Part shown: positions 44,861 to 57,912 of the stretch, one piece after another | How positions within the stretch are numbered: the first letter of the stretch is position 1 | Layout of the letters: each line of letters starts with the position of its first letter | From: Hydractinia symbiolongicarpus | Taxonomy: Eukaryota; Cnidaria; Hydrozoa; Anthoathecata; Hydractiniidae | Assembly: GCF_029227915.1 (NCBI RefSeq) | Contig: NC_079888.1 | Span: forward strand, 4,969,001-5,033,000 | DNA length: 64,000 nucleotides | Reading direction: 5' to 3' | The notes under the pieces: generated by a model | Told to the model about the DNA's origin: nothing | Database searches by the model: none | Seen by the model: only the letters and a program-made list of their open reading frames with translations | Position numbers and translations under genes: made by a program

Positions 44861-46713
44861 AAAGCAACTTACTTTTTAAAATATTCAAAACCTACTCTTA
44901 AAAAGAGAAACTGAAAGTTAGAAAAAAACCAATTCCAGCTCCTTTTAGATTGTTTATTCCTTAAATCTACAAATTAAAGGAAATAGTCAATTTTCTTTAT
45001 GAGGTCCTTCTTTTATTTCCTGTATAGGGAACTTTGTAAACATTCGCAACTCATCTATACGCAGCGCATTACTATTTTTCTGTGTAAATGAAATCCCACG
45101 AGTTTGCTAATAAGCCACATACGGCGTAAAAGTGGTGGCGTTTTCGTAACATTTTTTTGTAATTTCAAGGTTGTTTTGACAATGCTAGCATGACTAGATC
45201 ACATGGATTTTTTTCTTTTTTTGTGAAGTACTCACCTTGGATTAAACATTTTCAAATATTGTGTAGTTTGAAAATGTTGCCTATTCTGGTAAAAGGACTG
45301 GAACTAGTTACCTAAACTGTTTTTCCGGTTTCAAAGCTTAGTTTAATGGTTTTTTTGTACAAAAGAAAGCACTTTAACCAATGCTATTCAGATTCCCACA
45401 TTGCTGTATAAGGTGTAACCAAATTTGGGCCTCAAAAGTAGGGAAAATTGGTGAATTTTTAGGAAAATAGGTCCGAGAGGTGGTTTCGAGCTATAATTTT
45501 TAGCTAAATGTGAAAAAAATTCTGCAAAACTGATACACTATCCATAGAATTTATGGACTACAACAGAATCCGTATAAAATCAAAGTGGATGTAAACTAAA
45601 TTTATGATTTATATAATTTCAAACATAAAGCCCAGGAATTTGTTAAAAATGGCCAAAAAGGCCTCAAAAGAACAAATATTCACACGACCATAAAATCTTA
45701 ACCAATAACCGAAATCGAACAAAATTTTCAAAAAATTCCTAAAAAACCATAGTATCTTTAACATAAGCAGAGATAATGCAAAGATAATTTTGGAAACCTC
45801 ACTTCCTTTCCTTATTTAGTATTGCCTGATCCTTACAGAAAATGGCTCTTAAGCATTCGCACGAAAAAACCTGCATAGGCCCGAACAATGCCCGAAAAAG
45901 AAAAGAAAAACAATCAAAGATTCACCACCAATGATTAAAAAAACTATAAACTTACTATGGTAGCGAAGTTCTTAAAAAACTGTATGGTTTTTGATAAGAT
46001 TTACTTGATAAATAACTTTTATATAAACGTTGTAAACTCCTTTCTCTTCACGCGCCTACTTCCAACTGTGCCCGCATGGTATGTTACAAGAAATTGCATT
46101 TCAGGAATGCTCCAGGCGAGTTCGGGCGAATTTCAGCAAAGTGCGGGCGGTTTCAGAGGACAACTGCCAATTTTATTCAAAAAGTGGCCTGAACTCGCCC
46201 TTATATATGCAAGCTTTGTGTTTTATTGACACCCTCTTGAAATCCCCCCTCCACTCCTCCTATTTACCTATTTACCTCCTGGTCAAATTATTATCACTTT
46301 TTCGTTTTTATCTGTTATGTGTTTGACAAAATTTTCATCTTGTAAATAACAGTTGCCAAAAATACACGGGATTTTTTGTAGAAACATGATTTTACTGCGT
46401 TAATTTAAGCTTCCTGCGCCCCTTTACCTCATCCCCAAGGCTCTTAAGCTTGGACTTATGCGGGATACTCAACAAGTTAGCAAAGACTATGTTTTATTTT
46501 TAAGTTACCTTCAACCGTTTTTTTAACTTATATAATTTTCCACCCTAAATACAGAGTCTGGTATCTGTTCACACATTCTGTGAAACCATCCTCCACAGTT
46601 ACTACATTCAGCCATTTGCTTGTCTAAAATATAGCTCTCTGTTGCTCTCCATGGCATTCAGCAACTGCAGTAGAGGTTGATGGATATTTCCTTGGGCGCA
46701 CATCTTCGAGTTA
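44861..46713. other. Region without recognisable genes
   Basis: AT-rich, with no splice-supported coding, repeat array or foldback element that I could recognise. It lies between the LINE fragment and the MULE remnant. Confidence 0.45.
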
Positions 46714-48270
46714 TTATGTGGCCATCACATAATAAGAAGAAAACTTTGTGATTTGATATGCAGCTAAACATTGCAGCATATGGTTTCTCATTTTTGATGT
46801 TTCAAAAGTGATATCTGTAGAAAGTTTTTTGGTTGCGACAGTGTGATATGCAAACGCTACTGCGAAAACCACACAGTCAACCCTGTTCTTTTGTTGCTGA
46901 ACGGGAATTACTTTAACTTTGAGTTGATCCTCACAACAATTATAATTGCGCATATTTGGGTTTTTGTGTGATCAGCAACCTTTCCACGACACATGCTGTC
47001 CATCATATGAACCTCACCTGGTTTGCATCCATATGTTGAAATAGCAATCCAGTGAAGGTTTCCAAAAGGTGCAACATCATTTTCAAGATTCTTTTCAGTA
47101 TTGGCGTTATCATCTTCATCATCACTCACTACAATTACTGGTACATGAAACGAAGGTTCGTCATAGCTGTTGTTGTCATGTATCACCTGCTCAACTTCAA
47201 TCTTTTCGTTTTTCTCAACATTTTCAACCACAATTTTGAGTTGAGATGCTTTTATTGATTCTTCTTTTTTCATACCAACTCGCTTCAACAATAGGTTTTT
47301 GTTTTTTATTTTCGGAAGTGACATATATTTATATGAAGTTTTCTTATCTGGTTTCACATCTAACTTTTGCTGTATTTTTGGCAGCAAGGGAACACCACTT
47401 TCTTTTGGAACATTGTCCTTCATTTTCCTTACAATTTCTGTAAGTTCTGCATGAATTAATGCAATAAGCGTGCCGTTGTTTTTTGTTAAAAAACCAAGAC
47501 TACGGGTCTCGTTTAATAAATCCCTTATGGTCTCTCTGTATTTAATATTTCTTCTCTTTAAGACCATTCTGCTTGGCAATTCCAATAATTTTATGGACTC
47601 GACAACATCAGCGGTGAAGAAATTTTAACGTTTAACCAAATCATTTTCATTCTTTGTTGATTCTTTCTTGTTAGAAATTCCAAATCAAGATTTAAGAACG
47701 GAGAATTTCTGTACAAGCTGAACATAAGATTCCCATCCCCAACACGAAAATGTCTTAAAAACAGCAAAAAAATGTTTACAAGGATACACAGATGATTTCC
47801 AATCGGGCATGAACAACTTGGCATATGTTTGTCATCACCAAAATATACTTAAAGATGTAGTGTCTAAGTCCTTCTTGTTCAGACCAGAATGAAGACTTCT
47901 TCAAATTTTCTATCGCATTTTCGCATGAGCAGAGCGTCTCAGAGCGCGCAATCAGTCTTTGAAAAGTTAATATTTTTAGTCTGTCAGCAGAGCAGCCATT
48001 CACCTTCTTTTTCAACCAACGATCCCAAGCCTGCTCACAATGAGAATCACATATAAATACAGTACACCCTAAAAACAAAAATAAAATATACACATGCTTT
48101 TTCTTTGAAACTGTAATTACTTTGCCATGACAATTTTAATTACTTCTATGCAATAATCTGACATGGCAAATTTTGGTTTAAGGCCACTGTTCCAAAATTT
48201 GAGAGTTGTCAATGCCTCGGTAATTCATTCCTCTGTTTCAAATTCGGTGACAAATATACCCACAGTCTGA

Positions 48271-48673
48271 TAGTTTACATTTGTTTTAACAAGAGGTTTG
48301 TGGCGCGGTGGATTAGTGATTATAGCTCTCGTACTCTGTGCGGGAGACCGGGGTTCGATTCCTCTTGAAGGTGATTCAACATGGGCGAGTGAATGTTACC
48401 ATAGCTCCGGGTTAACCCAAGCCATGTGAGGGAAATTGGGAAGATGGCACACTGTGTGGTGGGCCGTTGGATTTTGCAGGGAGTTGTCTAGTAGAGCGCG
48501 GGCTCTAATTGGGTCTGCGTAGCTCAAAATGAGCATTAAATACTCTAGGACTCTCCATCTACGCCATGGCCCCTCCTGGAAATAATAGACAGGGTATATC
48601 CCTCGATATTTGTGAGGCTAGCCATGTAAAATATGCACATCATCATCATCATAGTTTACATTTGTTTTAACAA
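48271..48673. repeat. 22-bp target-site duplication flanking the SINE
   Basis: 48271-48292 and 48652-48673 are identical for 22 bases (TAGTTTACATTTGTTTTAAC and AA). Both copies encode KTNVNY of the transposase on the minus strand. Confidence 0.97.
48293..48651 (+). mobile_element. tRNA-derived SINE, full length, inside MULE transposase
   Basis: The head carries a box A-like TGGATTAGTGA (about 48309) and a consensus box B GGTTCGATTCC (48352-48362), the internal promoter of RNA polymerase III. A core with CCCAAGCCATGTGAGGG and AGCTCAAAATGAGCATTAAA follows, then a tail of CAT repeats. The intact tail and perfect target duplication suggest a fairly recent insertion by LINE machinery. It lies antisense to the transposase it interrupts. 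Confidence 0.92.
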
Positions 48674-50043
48674 CCAGGGAAAATAGAGGAAGGGCATAGC
48701 GTGTTGTATGGTATGTAGCATCAAGTAATATCATTTCGTTTCCATAATTTTCTAACAATCTTTTTTGCCAACCATTCTGGTAAACAAATAGAAGTGGCAT
48801 TTTTTTCTCTGAAAGAGCTTCACATTTTTCTGAATATCTTCATCTGAAGTGCTTTCTTCTAAGTCATTTACAGTTTCACTAATTTCATCACTCAAAGTAT
48901 TAGTTCCTTAAAGGGAAAGCATTACAATTCCACACTGGTATTTGACTAGTAATAACTTAACATTAAAACACAAAAAACAATCATAGACATACAAATACAA
49001 AAAACAAACCTTTAGGTCTAAAGTATATTTTAGTGGTTGGATCTGAATCTGTCCTTTCTTTTATCTTTTTTTGAAGGCACTCTTGATCGATAAGTGAATG
49101 ATACAACTTTCTTCTAGTATGAGTTATATGGTTACGTATTGTTGCATTCTGTGGGTAAAATAAACATTTCTTTCTTGACATGTATTTTCAGCAATCTTTT
49201 CATCTCTTTCTTGTCCGTGACACCTTCCTTTACATACATATCGATTTTGGAAACAATTTCTGAATCTATTCTTTGGGTTATACTGGAATCCTAAATAGAA
49301 AAATAGAAAAAACAATTAAAATTACTTTTAAACAGAAGTATAAATCATATTGTCCGAATCAATTTAACTTTGTTATTGTATGACCTTTATTACTGCTAAT
49401 ATCAGCAATACTAATGAGAAATTTGCAAGTTTGTTTAATCTGTTTTCCTGAAGATATATCAGTTTGAAGGTCTGCTGATTTCTTTTTCCGGTTACGCACA
49501 TTTGTCATTTACAACCAAAATAGTATATTTAATAAAAAATACATCAAAGTTGTTTTACTGTATTCAGAAATTTCACATCTAAAAAAAAGAAATCAAAATG
49601 TAAAACTACCGGGTAATCTGGAGATTCTATCATTTCTGTGATGATAACCTGTGCCAGACAATGAAACGTTTTACAATTTTGAACCCGAGTGTGTTTCCTT
49701 CTACACCCATAATTGTTTTGCTGTAACAAGAAGGAATATATTATTCTGTGTTTTTTAAAATCCAATTATATTGTGAAAATCGTGAACTTTACAGTTCCTT
49801 TTCTCTTTTTTCTTTAACTGATAGTTTCAAATTTAGGTTCCTATCTTTTCTGTGATGGCAATACAAAATTTTTGTTCCAACAAACATAAATGGCAAACTG
49901 GGAAACTTTACTCCATCACTTGACCAGTAAACTTTCTGTTTTTTCTTTCTTAAATCTGGAATTAATTTTATAATACTGTGACCCTGGCTGGTAAACTTAA
50001 CTAATGTGGTGGAACAAACTATTCCCAGATGTGGAAAGATCAA

Positions 50044-52250
50044 TCAGGCACCTTAAGAACATGCAACCACATTTAACAACCTTGCAAGCAAAGGACAGCG
50101 AGCCAATAAGGGACAATATTTTTTTCCTTGTACATTTCTTCTCTCGCCGTAAGATATTAATTAATTCCCGAAACTTATTGTTAGGTAAACGTATGATAAA
50201 CTTTCTAGTGTAAATTTCTATGCCAAAGTATGTAATGACCTGTGATGGTCCAACAACTTATCTGAGGATAAAGGAACACCAAGTGCTTGAGAAGACATCT
50301 TTAATTACCTGTAGTGTTTGTTAGACATGCCTCTCTTGTTCTCTCTCCTGTTATGATATCGTCTGAGTAGACGCATATTTATTGGCAAACTAAGTTCCCA
50401 AAGTCTGGTATGTAATCAACTTATGGCAAAGATGTGGAAAAAAAGACAACACACACTTGAGGTAATTGCTCCATGCTAAGCATCAGGACGTAAAACCTTT
50501 TCATGCATGACTTTCCCGTGGTCTTTCTTATAAAGGAGACACTGGGACAATTGTCCACCGTTTTTACATTCAGGTCATTCTCACCAGTAACATCCATCGG
50601 AATAGACGAGGTGAGAGGGGCATTAGCTGTGGGAGGATGAAGCAGGTCGAAATTAACATACTCTCACACTTCTTAATTATTTCAAGACCGAGTGGGCACA
50701 GGAATGGTAGGCAGAATAGAGGAGAAATTATTTCGCACAGCACCAACAGTGGCCTTGCGCTCGGGGACATTCATAGTTTCTACTTCAGCTTCAGGAAGAA
50801 TCACAATGAGGTTGCCATTATGATTTAATTTTTATTCTAGCAAACCAACCGCCGAGACAAAAGAGGGAAATGGCGGCTGAGGTGGGCCAGGTTATCCATG
50901 GAATTAATGGGGTTTATCCTCAGTAGATGGCTGCTGAACAGAAAAATCGAGCTTGCTGTCAGCAATGCCATTTCCAAAATGCGCGACTAAAACTTATTTG
51001 TTGATCTAGTCTTAACACCAATGTTGAAGGGGTTAGCAATAAGGGTGAGTGTTTCTTTCCCAAGCTTCACCCACTATTCCACTGTGTGCATTTTTAGGTC
51101 TACAATAAGTACTTTGTGAATAACAGACTTTAACAGCACAAACACAACTGTTATAGATAGTGGTTAATTGACTAAGTGTCATAACAAATAACATCTATTT
51201 CAATTGTTACAACCACAAAGCTTAAACAAAATACAGAAGTTCATTAAAAAAACACAATAAAATAGATAAATAAATATAAGAAAAAAGTACTGCACACACA
51301 ATTATATAACAAATAAATAAGGCAATAAAATCGCTCTCCTCAATATGATTCTACATAATTGATTAAATAAACAAATTTAAATTTATGCTTTTTAGTAAAT
51401 AAAATGTATCATTCGTTAAGCTTGTATCCTCGAATGGACACATGATCAAAACATATTTTGAAATATTGTCACAATGTTGAACAAAACAATTGTCACAATA
51501 TCAAAAATATATCCATTTATGCAATCTTGGAATGTTCAATCGAAATATTAAAATCGCTATAAAACGGCTCCTCCATGGGGAATTGAAACTAAGGTTCAGC
51601 TGCAACCTTACCATGTTTTTTTGTGTAGGGTATCACCTTTTATTTGTTTTTGTCTCATCTTGTTTATTTAAAATTTACAAAACCACATTGATAATGGTCA
51701 GCAATAGATAACACAGTTCAAACTGTAACTCAAACTAAACCTGTAACTGTAAGCTCAAGGTACGTGTTGGGGTCTTATGTGCAGCCATTATTAATCAAGA
51801 CTGAGTAGGGTCCAGTTCCTTAGCAAGCGAGAATAATCTCTCTGGCAACCTTTAATTTCAGGTCTATAGATAGAAAAAAGAACTGTACTTCTGTTGCCAC
51901 AATTAACTTGAGCAGAACTTGCAGTTTAGCACCAAAAAAATCATTTGTACAGAGATCGATGTCAACTTCATTATGAAAAATATTAATTGTTTTGGTTATG
52001 AAAGTCGTTAATTCTAGCGGATGAAAGTCATTAATTTGAGTGGTGCGATAAACATGAAATACAGCAACAAAGTGAAAAGTTTGGTAACTATTAAGACACA
52101 GAGTGGCTTGACGTGGATAAAAACCCTGCTGAACAAACATTATTTTCATAAGCCAAAAATATAAAACACAATATGTTAATATAAATATAAGACAAAGCAA
52201 ATTATCAGCTAAAACATTGCAAATCAGATGTGATCAACAAATCGGCTTAA
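50044..52250. other. Region without recognisable genes
   Basis: No protein family, splice-supported exon or repeat array was recognised. The left part may include the end of the MULE element, whose limits are unknown. Confidence 0.45.
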
Positions 52251-52445
52251 CATTGTTTTATTTAAAATTCTGGCATTATAGTGTATGTGCCAAGAAAATG
52301 TGGTTTCAGAATGTTTAATGCTCTCATTTGAGCTATATAAATCTCTTAAAGTTTCTCCTAACTAGACAACAGTCTTATGCAGGGGTCCAACCCATAACCT
52401 TTTAGACGTGAGTGGAGGGCTGCTCTACCGACTAAGCTATGTTTC
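52251..52445 (-). mobile_element. tRNA-derived SINE, antisense, diverged
   Basis: In reverse complement the head reads TAGCTTAGTCGGTAGAGC (box A-like) and GGGTTGGACCCC (box B-like with one change). It is followed by AGCTCAAATGAGAGCATTAA, which is close to the core of the SINE at 48293-48651. It is not a functional tRNA because the acceptor stem does not pair. Confidence 0.7.
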
Positions 52446-52714
52446 CCAAATTGAAAAATTTTGGAAATTACGGAATAATCTGAATCTTTGCAAAAAAATG
52501 CAATTGTAAAATTTTTAACTTTGGACCATGCTTCAGGTATCAGATTCCTGTCATATATGTATTCCAGATTTTTAACTGTCATACATAGTTCAAGCATCCA
52601 CTATTTTTTATATTTTATCAGAAAATATGCTAGTAGGACAGACATCCGATGGTCGTTATTATAGAAACCTTACACTTTGAAATATAACAAATATTTTGTT
52701 TTTTTTTAGAAAGA

Positions 52715-55700
52715 ATGATTCCCCTAAAGGTTGTTATCATTGGTGCTAGTGGAGTTGGTAAAAGTTGTATTATGACAAAGTTTTGCAATGGCACTCTTGC
52801 TAATGGTTCAACAGTAGGTTGTGACTTCAGAACAAAAACTATGGATCACAAAGGTTTTAAATACAGGTTGCAAATTTGGGATACTGCAGGAAATGAACGG
52901 TATTGGACTTTGAATACATCATATTTTCGTGGGGCAGACATGATGATCATAGTTTATGATGTTGGTAAAGGCAGTTCTTTTGATTTAATTGATACATTTA
53001 TTTCTCAAATTAAAAAGTACCATAAAGAAGATGTACCATATGCAATTGTAGCAAATAAAGCTGATTTAGAATGCTGGGAAGTTGAAGAAAATCCGAAAGA
53101 TGCAACAAAAGGTCTATTTTTGTAAGAATTTTTTTTTCATTTTTCTTGTTACAGGAAAAAATAATTACACTTTGAATTCTGCCTTGACTTCCGGTGTCCC
53201 AAACAGATTTTCTGTCCTCAATTCACATGCTGAATATATACTGAAAGTTAATGTTTACGACTTTTTTTGTTATTTTTTGATTAAGTACCATGCTAATAGT
53301 TTTATTTGTTCAAAGCCTACTCTGGGTTCGAATTAGAAAATTAAAGTCGGTTCGCAAAAATTTTGACACTCTGTAACAAAGTAAACCACCATCTAGATGT
53401 GGCCTGGGAACACCGTAGGTCAATTTTTCACTAGTGGCTAATTTGTATTTTTTTGTGACCTGCGAGCTCTACTTTTTCTTGCGTTATTATTTTTTTTGTT
53501 GGAGAAGTGGGGACGTTTAAACTTGTGAACCCCAAACACGAGAACTAAGCGTATGAACTAGCGACTCTCTCACTTTTAACTTTCTTGTCTCTGATAGTTG
53601 AAATAATGTTGCTTAAATGAAATAAGTTTATTTTTATAGCATGCTGTAAGAAAATATTCAAAATGTAATTATTGTTTCAGAGGTTCTTAAGTAAAGTGCT
53701 GGCACATAAGCTCAACTTGCAAAAGTAATTGCTTTCATTCAAAAACACAATAGAATAGCGAATTCCTTTCAAATCACGCAAAAATAATAGCTCGTGTTAA
53801 GAACAAAAGCATAGCAAGAAACATTGTTTAAAAACAATACTCTGCACTGGAAAAAATAAAATGCGAAGGCCATTGAATTTTTAACAACGAAACTAATTAA
53901 AGTAACACGATTTTAATCTGGATATATTTTTAAAAAGACAAAGTGTTTTAAAAAACAAATCAAATGGTCTAAATATTTAAAAAAACTAATGCTGCTACTT
54001 TTTAAAACTTTTAGTAACATTTCTTTATCATCGAAACATATTTTCTATCATGCAAAACTTTTAAAAGTTCTTCTTATAAAAAGCAATGTTTACCAATGCA
54101 AACGGAAAAACCCTACGTTCACGACTTTCCCTTCCAATAAGATTTCGAAAACAAATTAAATTTCAATGCCGAAGAAAGAAAAAATCTAAAAATCTAACTT
54201 TCAATGTTCTTGATAGATCAAAACACTCATTGTGAGAACATTTTTGTGATGCGATCTAAGAAAGCATTTCTATCACTGTTCTTCATTCTTAAAATATTGA
54301 AACGTGATTTAAGAAAGCGTTTTGTTCTTCGTTCTTGAATTTTTAAAACAGGTTTTAAAAAAGCTTTTCTATCACCATTCTTCGTTCTTGCACCTTTAAA
54401 ATGTGATCTACAAAAGCGTTTTTATTGCGGCTTTTCGTTCTTAAACTTTGAAATTGCGATCTAAAAAGGCTTCTCTATTGCCGTTCTCCGTTCTTAAATT
54501 TTTAAAATGCGATCTAACGAAGCTTTTCAATCGTCCTTCTTCGCTCTTAAATTTTTAAAACGCCAAAAGCATTTCTATTGCCACTTAAAAATATTGGATT
54601 TGCAATTTTATCATTTTCTTTGCAAAATGATTGGCAAAAATGGCAATTCAATTCGCACATTGCGAATTGCAAACTGCTAATTTAAACCCTGCTACTTAAT
54701 TTTTGACTCTTTATGCCTCTTTTTTAAGCGGAGGTAAATTTTTTAGAGTTAGAAAGTGGTTATGAAAAGTGTAATTTCAAAATGAAAAATTTCAATTTTC
54801 CACTGCTTTTATTATTATTTTTTTGACAAGGTGCTGGGACAGAAATGCTTGTCTCTCACTGTTACAGCTGGACTTGACAAATGTATTATTTCAATTCAAA
54901 AACTGCCCATTGACTTTTCTTGTTCTTTCTTAGTCTCAAAACATCATGCAAAACTAATTTAAACATCAACGAATTATTTCAAAGAGTTGTTGAATGTTGT
55001 CATGATGCAAAGCAAGAACAGATAAAACAGAATGGTTATGATTCTGGCATTCTATCTATCTCTGAATGTGATACACAACGCACTTCTAAGGAAAATGTTG
55101 TGACATTTGAGGGCATTATAAGGAATCCATGTTTAACCAACGTTCCATATGACTTATCTATTTCAGTTTGCGAAGCATTAATAAACTGCAGAAAGTCTGG
55201 CTTTCTATCGATGAAAAACATTTTTATGTATTATCGTTATTTTTTTGTGATGCGAGAAGATATGTTATATTGGTTTAGCAACAATAAAAATGCAACTTGT
55301 ATTGGTCAATTGGATTTGAATGGGTGTGTATCTGTCACACATACATGTCAATATATTACCATAAAGTATTATAGTGAACCAGGCAAAAGTATCAGTAGTA
55401 TATGTTTATATGCATACAACAAACAAGAATTCGAAGAATGGTTAAATTTGTTACAAAGTCAGGTATGAAACAATTATTTTTCTTGTTGTGAAATTTATCT
55501 ATTTAGTTTTAAGTTTTTTTTGTTGATCTTACTTTGAAAATTTCTCTCAATTTTCTGTCAAAACATACTCTTTTTATAGTGGTTGCATAGTACAACAACA
55601 ACATTTTCTGTTTCTGTGAATTAATATACATATCATTATAGCACGAAAATATCATGGCTAGGTGAAGTGTATTCATTTCTTAATATTTAAAGTACAATTT

Positions 55701-57912
55701 TCAATATCGGAAGTGTAAAATATAAGCTTATTAATTGTGGGTAAGAAAAATTTTTATAGAAAACAAAACGTTTATTTTCTTTTATAATAAATATATGTGT
55801 TAAATAGTTTAAAACAATGATAAAAATTCACTGGCAACAAGTAAAAACATTTAATCCAAACTACTGACCGAAGCAAAACTTATTTGCAACTCTCAGCGTT
55901 ATCATCGAACTCTCAAAATGGAACAGTCATATAATTTGATTTAGTAAATGCCAGGTGTTAGTTTACCATAATGATAAATGATTCTTGTGTTGCGTTTTAA
56001 CGAACGTACATGAAGTTTTTTTTCTCCACTTTTTGCAACAATGTCTTCAAACATTATTTATCTTTAAAAAATCTTTTCATTCAAAAAGTATTTCTCTAAT
56101 GATGAACTAGTTTTCGCATATACCGTGGCATGACCTTGTTTAATGTGTTGTGTATTTTTTCTGATTCTTTAACCTTTGCATATATTTTACTTACTTAAAG
56201 GCTCTTAAAATAATTTTCCACAAAGTTTTAAAACATATTCTAACATTTTCTAAATCTTGGTTTTATAGTAGCAATCAAGATTGCTGGAATATAGCTATAA
56301 TTCTTTTCCTTGTGTGTTGGCTGTCTGGTATATGAACTTCCAGGAGGCTGCCTTAAACATGCGAAAATCTTTTTTTTTTGTTTCCTTATCAAAAATTATA
56401 GTTAAAGATATTCAACTATAATTTTTGATTTTTTTGATTATTTCAAACAGTATCAAATTAGGCTAATTTGCCAGATTTATTAATTTTTATATAATTAAAT
56501 TACTTTTTCAAGTAATTTAAAACAGAGTATAGTGCAAATATTTAATCTTCCTTGTTATAAAATTAACCTGTTTAATAATTATTAAAATTTTTTTTATTAC
56601 AGAGTAGAGCTAATGAAAACCTGAAAAACGAAAAAAACCCAGATATGATTCCTTTGGATATTATTGGAAAACTTCAGTTTCGAAATGACGAAGAAATAAA
56701 TGTGACTATTTCAAAGCAATCAGATGAAGAATGTGTGTTACAATGCATACCAAAATGGTTTTTGGGTTTCTTATTTGATTATTCCGCTTCATTCCAATTT
56801 CCACTAAAGAGTTTCAGGGTAAGTAGTAAGAGATGCACAAACACAGATAAAGTTACCTAACAAAAAATGTGCCATGTTTAAATTTGAAAATATACAGAAG
56901 ATATACAGTCTGTGCAGTTTTTATATTCTTTTCGTTATGCGTGCAACGTTGTGGCTACTGTGCCTATTGAATTGTGACATAGATTAGCTAAGGGCATCTT
57001 TAAGTAATTATTTGTTTTCCGTAACCTAACTTACAAAAAATAGTTATTTAGCTATTCAATTGAAGTCAGTCATATACAGACATATTTTTTTTGGCTACCC
57101 TGTTAGCATGTTAGTATATAAGACTTGTCAATAAATAGAATTTTTTTTGCCTGTTGCTTCTATTACAGATCTTGAACCTCTAATCAAGAAAATATATAGG
57201 ATGGTGTGCTCTTGTAAATAATTGAAGGTTTATTAGAATTTAGAGTTTTTTGATGATGTCATCAACCCATCTGTTCCAAAATTGGTGGATTGACCCGGCT
57301 TGTGAAACTTGTTCCAATTTTGGTCCCAGGTTACCCATGCATGAGATGGTGTTTTAAAAAGACCCCCCTTTATTTGTCATTAATTTATTGTTACTTTTAT
57401 TTGATTTATTTGATTTTCAGTATTATAAAGACATAAAATCAAGTGGAGAATTTTTATTGACTAGTACTGACGTTTACATGAAGCTTTGGTTTAGACCAAA
57501 ATATGAAAGGTAATATTCTAAATAAAAGGGTAATATAAAATTAAGTCTCTGTTGGACATTGATAGTATTGACATAATCAAGCAACATCATTACTTAAGAA
57601 CAAGGATTTAGTTAGTTAAGCATAATTCTCTTTTACCATGAACTGTATGCTCTAAGTTTATACAATGGAAAACTAAATGACGTTTAAAGGGAAAAAATAT
57701 ACAAAACTATGATGAAGACAAAAAATGAAATTTTATTCAATCCAATGTTAAAAGTAAATAAACTTAAGGGGAGAACTGTAAAGTACAATAGTGGTAATTC
57801 ATAATTTTGCATTTGTTTTATGTTCTTAAACCTTAAGCACTTTTTTTAAAAATAAGGATTGACATTATATAATTTAAACAATATTTTTTGTCATCACAGA
57901 CCACTGCCATGA
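52715..57912 (+). CDS. Unit D: Rab-like GTPase with PH and PH-like domains
   Basis: Exons: 52715-53121, 54934-55462, 56603-56818, 57421-57509 and possibly 57900-57912. The GTPase is the most Rab-like of the array: P-loop GASGVGKSC, switch I with TVGCDFRTKT, WDTAGNERY, switch II ending SYFRGADM, ANKADL and LKTSCKTNLNI. The usual catalytic Gln after WDTAG is Asn. A PH domain follows (KSGFLSMKN, YRYFFVMREDMLYWFSNN, EEWLNLL). The second domain runs from NPDMIPLDIIGKLQF to MKLWFRPKYER. The last exon of unit B (FNLFFTTFDAFALWG) was not found here. Using the acceptor at 57899 gives PLP and a stop. Alternatively splicing continues to the LRR exons at 61957. An acceptor-like TTTTTTTTTAG ends just before the ATG, so a 5' leader exon or trans-spliced leader is possible. 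Confidence 0.82.
54247..54567. repeat. Degenerate minisatellite in unit D Rab intron
   Basis: About six diverged copies of a 45-60 base unit containing GCGATCTAA, AAAGC, TTTCTAT and CGTTCTTAAA. It is not present in units B or C. Confidence 0.75.

Larger units (their letters stand above)
46714..50043 (-). pseudogene. MULE-type transposase with SWIM finger and ULP1 protease, broken
   Basis: Read leftwards, remnants appear in the order expected for a large Mutator-like element. First comes a FAR1-like DNA-binding part (CKTFHCLAQVIITEMIESPD near 49700-49610, and NHITHTRRKLYHSLIDQE near 49130). Then come the transposase core (ILLDATYHTTRYALPLFSLV at about 48750-48690, and VFICDSHCEQAWDRW near 48060) and a SWIM finger (CSCP ... 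YPCKHF, near 47810-47770, needing a one-base frame change). Last is a ULP1-like cysteine protease with His (LHWIAIS), Asp (MMDSM), Gln (PVQQQK) and Cys (VDCVVF) at 47070-46840. Stops, frame changes and a SINE insertion at 48293-48651 show it is dead. ULP1 domains are known in some plant and animal MULEs. Terminal repeats were not found. Confidence 0.74.

Noticed and set aside
45957-46326. Overlapping open frames of 80-90 residues
   Set aside because: Two frames overlap on the same strand, with no splice signals or family match.
48096-48290. Separate gene left of the SINE
   Set aside because: The reading frame continues the MULE transposase across the SINE once the duplicated target site is counted once.
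52370-52445. Functional tRNA gene on the minus strand
   Set aside because: Box A and box B are recognisable, but the acceptor stem does not pair and the following sequence matches a SINE core.
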